This document shows, one piece after another, positions 63,591 through 64,000 of a stretch of DNA of 64,000 bases. Every line of letters starts with the position of its first letter. Position 1 is the first letter of the stretch. The stretch comes from Lachnospiraceae bacterium. GTDB taxonomy: Bacteria; Bacillota; Clostridia; Lachnospirales; Lachnospiraceae. The notes beneath the pieces were generated by a model. That model did no database searches. It worked only from the letters and a program-made list of their open reading frames with translations, and was not told the DNA's origin. The DNA lies in contig JAILOV010000062.1 in the NCBI GenBank assembly GCA_024690605.1, forward strand, positions 1 to 64,000, in the 5' to 3' direction. Both the position numbers and the translations under genes were made by a program.

Positions 63591-64000
63591 ATGAACACCC
63601 AAGGTGCAAAAAAACGAAAAATGCGGCAGGCTCTGGTGGCGTATTCCTTTATCGCTCCGAACTTTATCGGCTTTGCCGTCTTTACGCTGGGACCGATCAT
63701 TCTGGCTTTCATCATGGCGTTTGCGGAATGGGACGGCAACAACCCGATGAAATTCGTCGGATTGAAGAATTTCGCGGATCTGTTTGCCAATGACCGCTTT
63801 ACCGCCGCACTCAAAAACACGATCGTCTACAGTATCTTCACGGTGCCCTTCACACTGATCGTTGCACTGGGACTGGCGATCCTCCTGAATCAGAAGATCA
63901 GGGCACGGACCTTTTTCAGGACCGTCGCTTTCTTTCCTTATGTTGCTTCTCTGGTGGCCGTAGCGGCGGTGTGGAACATGCTGTTCACACCTGCCAAGGG
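63591..64000 (+). CDS. Sugar ABC transporter permease (MalF/UgpA type), 5' part
   Basis: The first 136 residues of a CUT1 permease, running off the window. A basic N-terminus (KKRKMRQ) is followed by YSFIAPNFIGFAVFTLGPII as first hydrophobic segment, VGLKNFADL, KNTIVYSIFTVPFTLIVALG and RTVAFFPYVASLVAVAAVWN, all usual for UgpA/MsmF-type proteins. GGGGGCGA precedes the ATG. Confidence 0.9.
   Translation, partial: MNTQGAKKRKMRQALVAYSFIAPNFIGFAVFTLGPIILAFIMAFAEWDGNNPMKFVGLKNFADLFANDRFTAALKNTIVYSIFTVPFTLIVALGLAILLNQKIRARTFFRTVAFFPYVASLVAVAAVWNMLFTPAK

Noticed and set aside
1-64000. CRISPR array, tRNA or rRNA genes, insertion sequences, prophage
   Set aside because: No regularly spaced repeats, cloverleaf-like intergenic sequences, transposase, integrase or phage structural genes were found.

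Overview
The window looks like a chromosomal segment of an anaerobic, moderately high-GC Firmicute, most likely a Lachnospiraceae-type gut or rumen Clostridium relative. This is inferred from lipoprotein-anchored ABC sugar-binding proteins, YesM/YesN-type two-component regulators, a T-box leader, PhoB-less carbohydrate clusters driven by LacI and AraC regulators, a U32/FtsW/PBP2 operon and strong consensus sigma-A promoters. No tRNA, rRNA, CRISPR array, insertion sequence or prophage was seen.

Layout. 1-8.9 kb: end of an unidentified gene, then a LacI-controlled (arabino)xylo-oligosaccharide locus: LacI regulator, GH120 beta-xylosidase, GH51 arabinofuranosidase, two permeases and a binding lipoprotein. 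Three copies of one palindromic operator lie just downstream of three promoters. 8.9-16.9 kb: an EAL/degenerate-GGDEF protein, a GH5 hydrolase, a catalytically dead amylosucrase-like GH13 protein, a ROK fructokinase and a REC-GGDEF-REC protein. 17-23 kb: DUF4867 protein, then PcrA-type helicase, NusG-domain-II protein, Gx transporter, RuvA, RuvB and ZapA. 23-28 kb: a two-gene split U32 peptidase/hydroxylase, FtsW/RodA protein and a class B penicillin-binding protein. 28.2-32 kb: a probable 6S RNA, an unusual ZorA/ZorB-like (MotA/OmpA) membrane ion-channel pair with no other Zorya genes, and a membrane diguanylate cyclase facing it.

32-41 kb: response regulator and histidine kinase, then a YtfQRT/YjfF-like sugar ABC importer closed by a second, paralogous binding lipoprotein. 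41-46.4 kb: VTC polyphosphate polymerase, DUF4956 membrane protein and CotH kinase, then a secreted DUF5722 protein. 46.4-51.3 kb: a T-box leader (most likely phenylalanine) followed by meso-diaminopimelate dehydrogenase, pheS and pheT. 51.3-57.4 kb: glycosyltransferase, GH13 oligo-1,6-glucosidase-like enzyme, heparinase II/III-like protein and TrmH-type rRNA methyltransferase. 57.4-61 kb: a beta-helix/LprI lipoprotein, a small membrane protein, a GNAT acetyltransferase and a discoidin-like protein. 61-64 kb: an AraC regulator divergent from a sugar-binding lipoprotein and the start of its permease.

The genes mainly serve plant-glycan uptake and breakdown, with housekeeping blocks for recombination, cell division, wall synthesis and Phe-tRNA charging between them. 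Three c-di-GMP proteins are scattered through the first half. The most unusual elements are the orphan ZorAB-like pair next to a diguanylate cyclase, the dead amylosucrase homologue, the Phe T-box that also covers a lysine/DAP gene, and two promoters placed so close to their start codons that the mRNAs would be leaderless.
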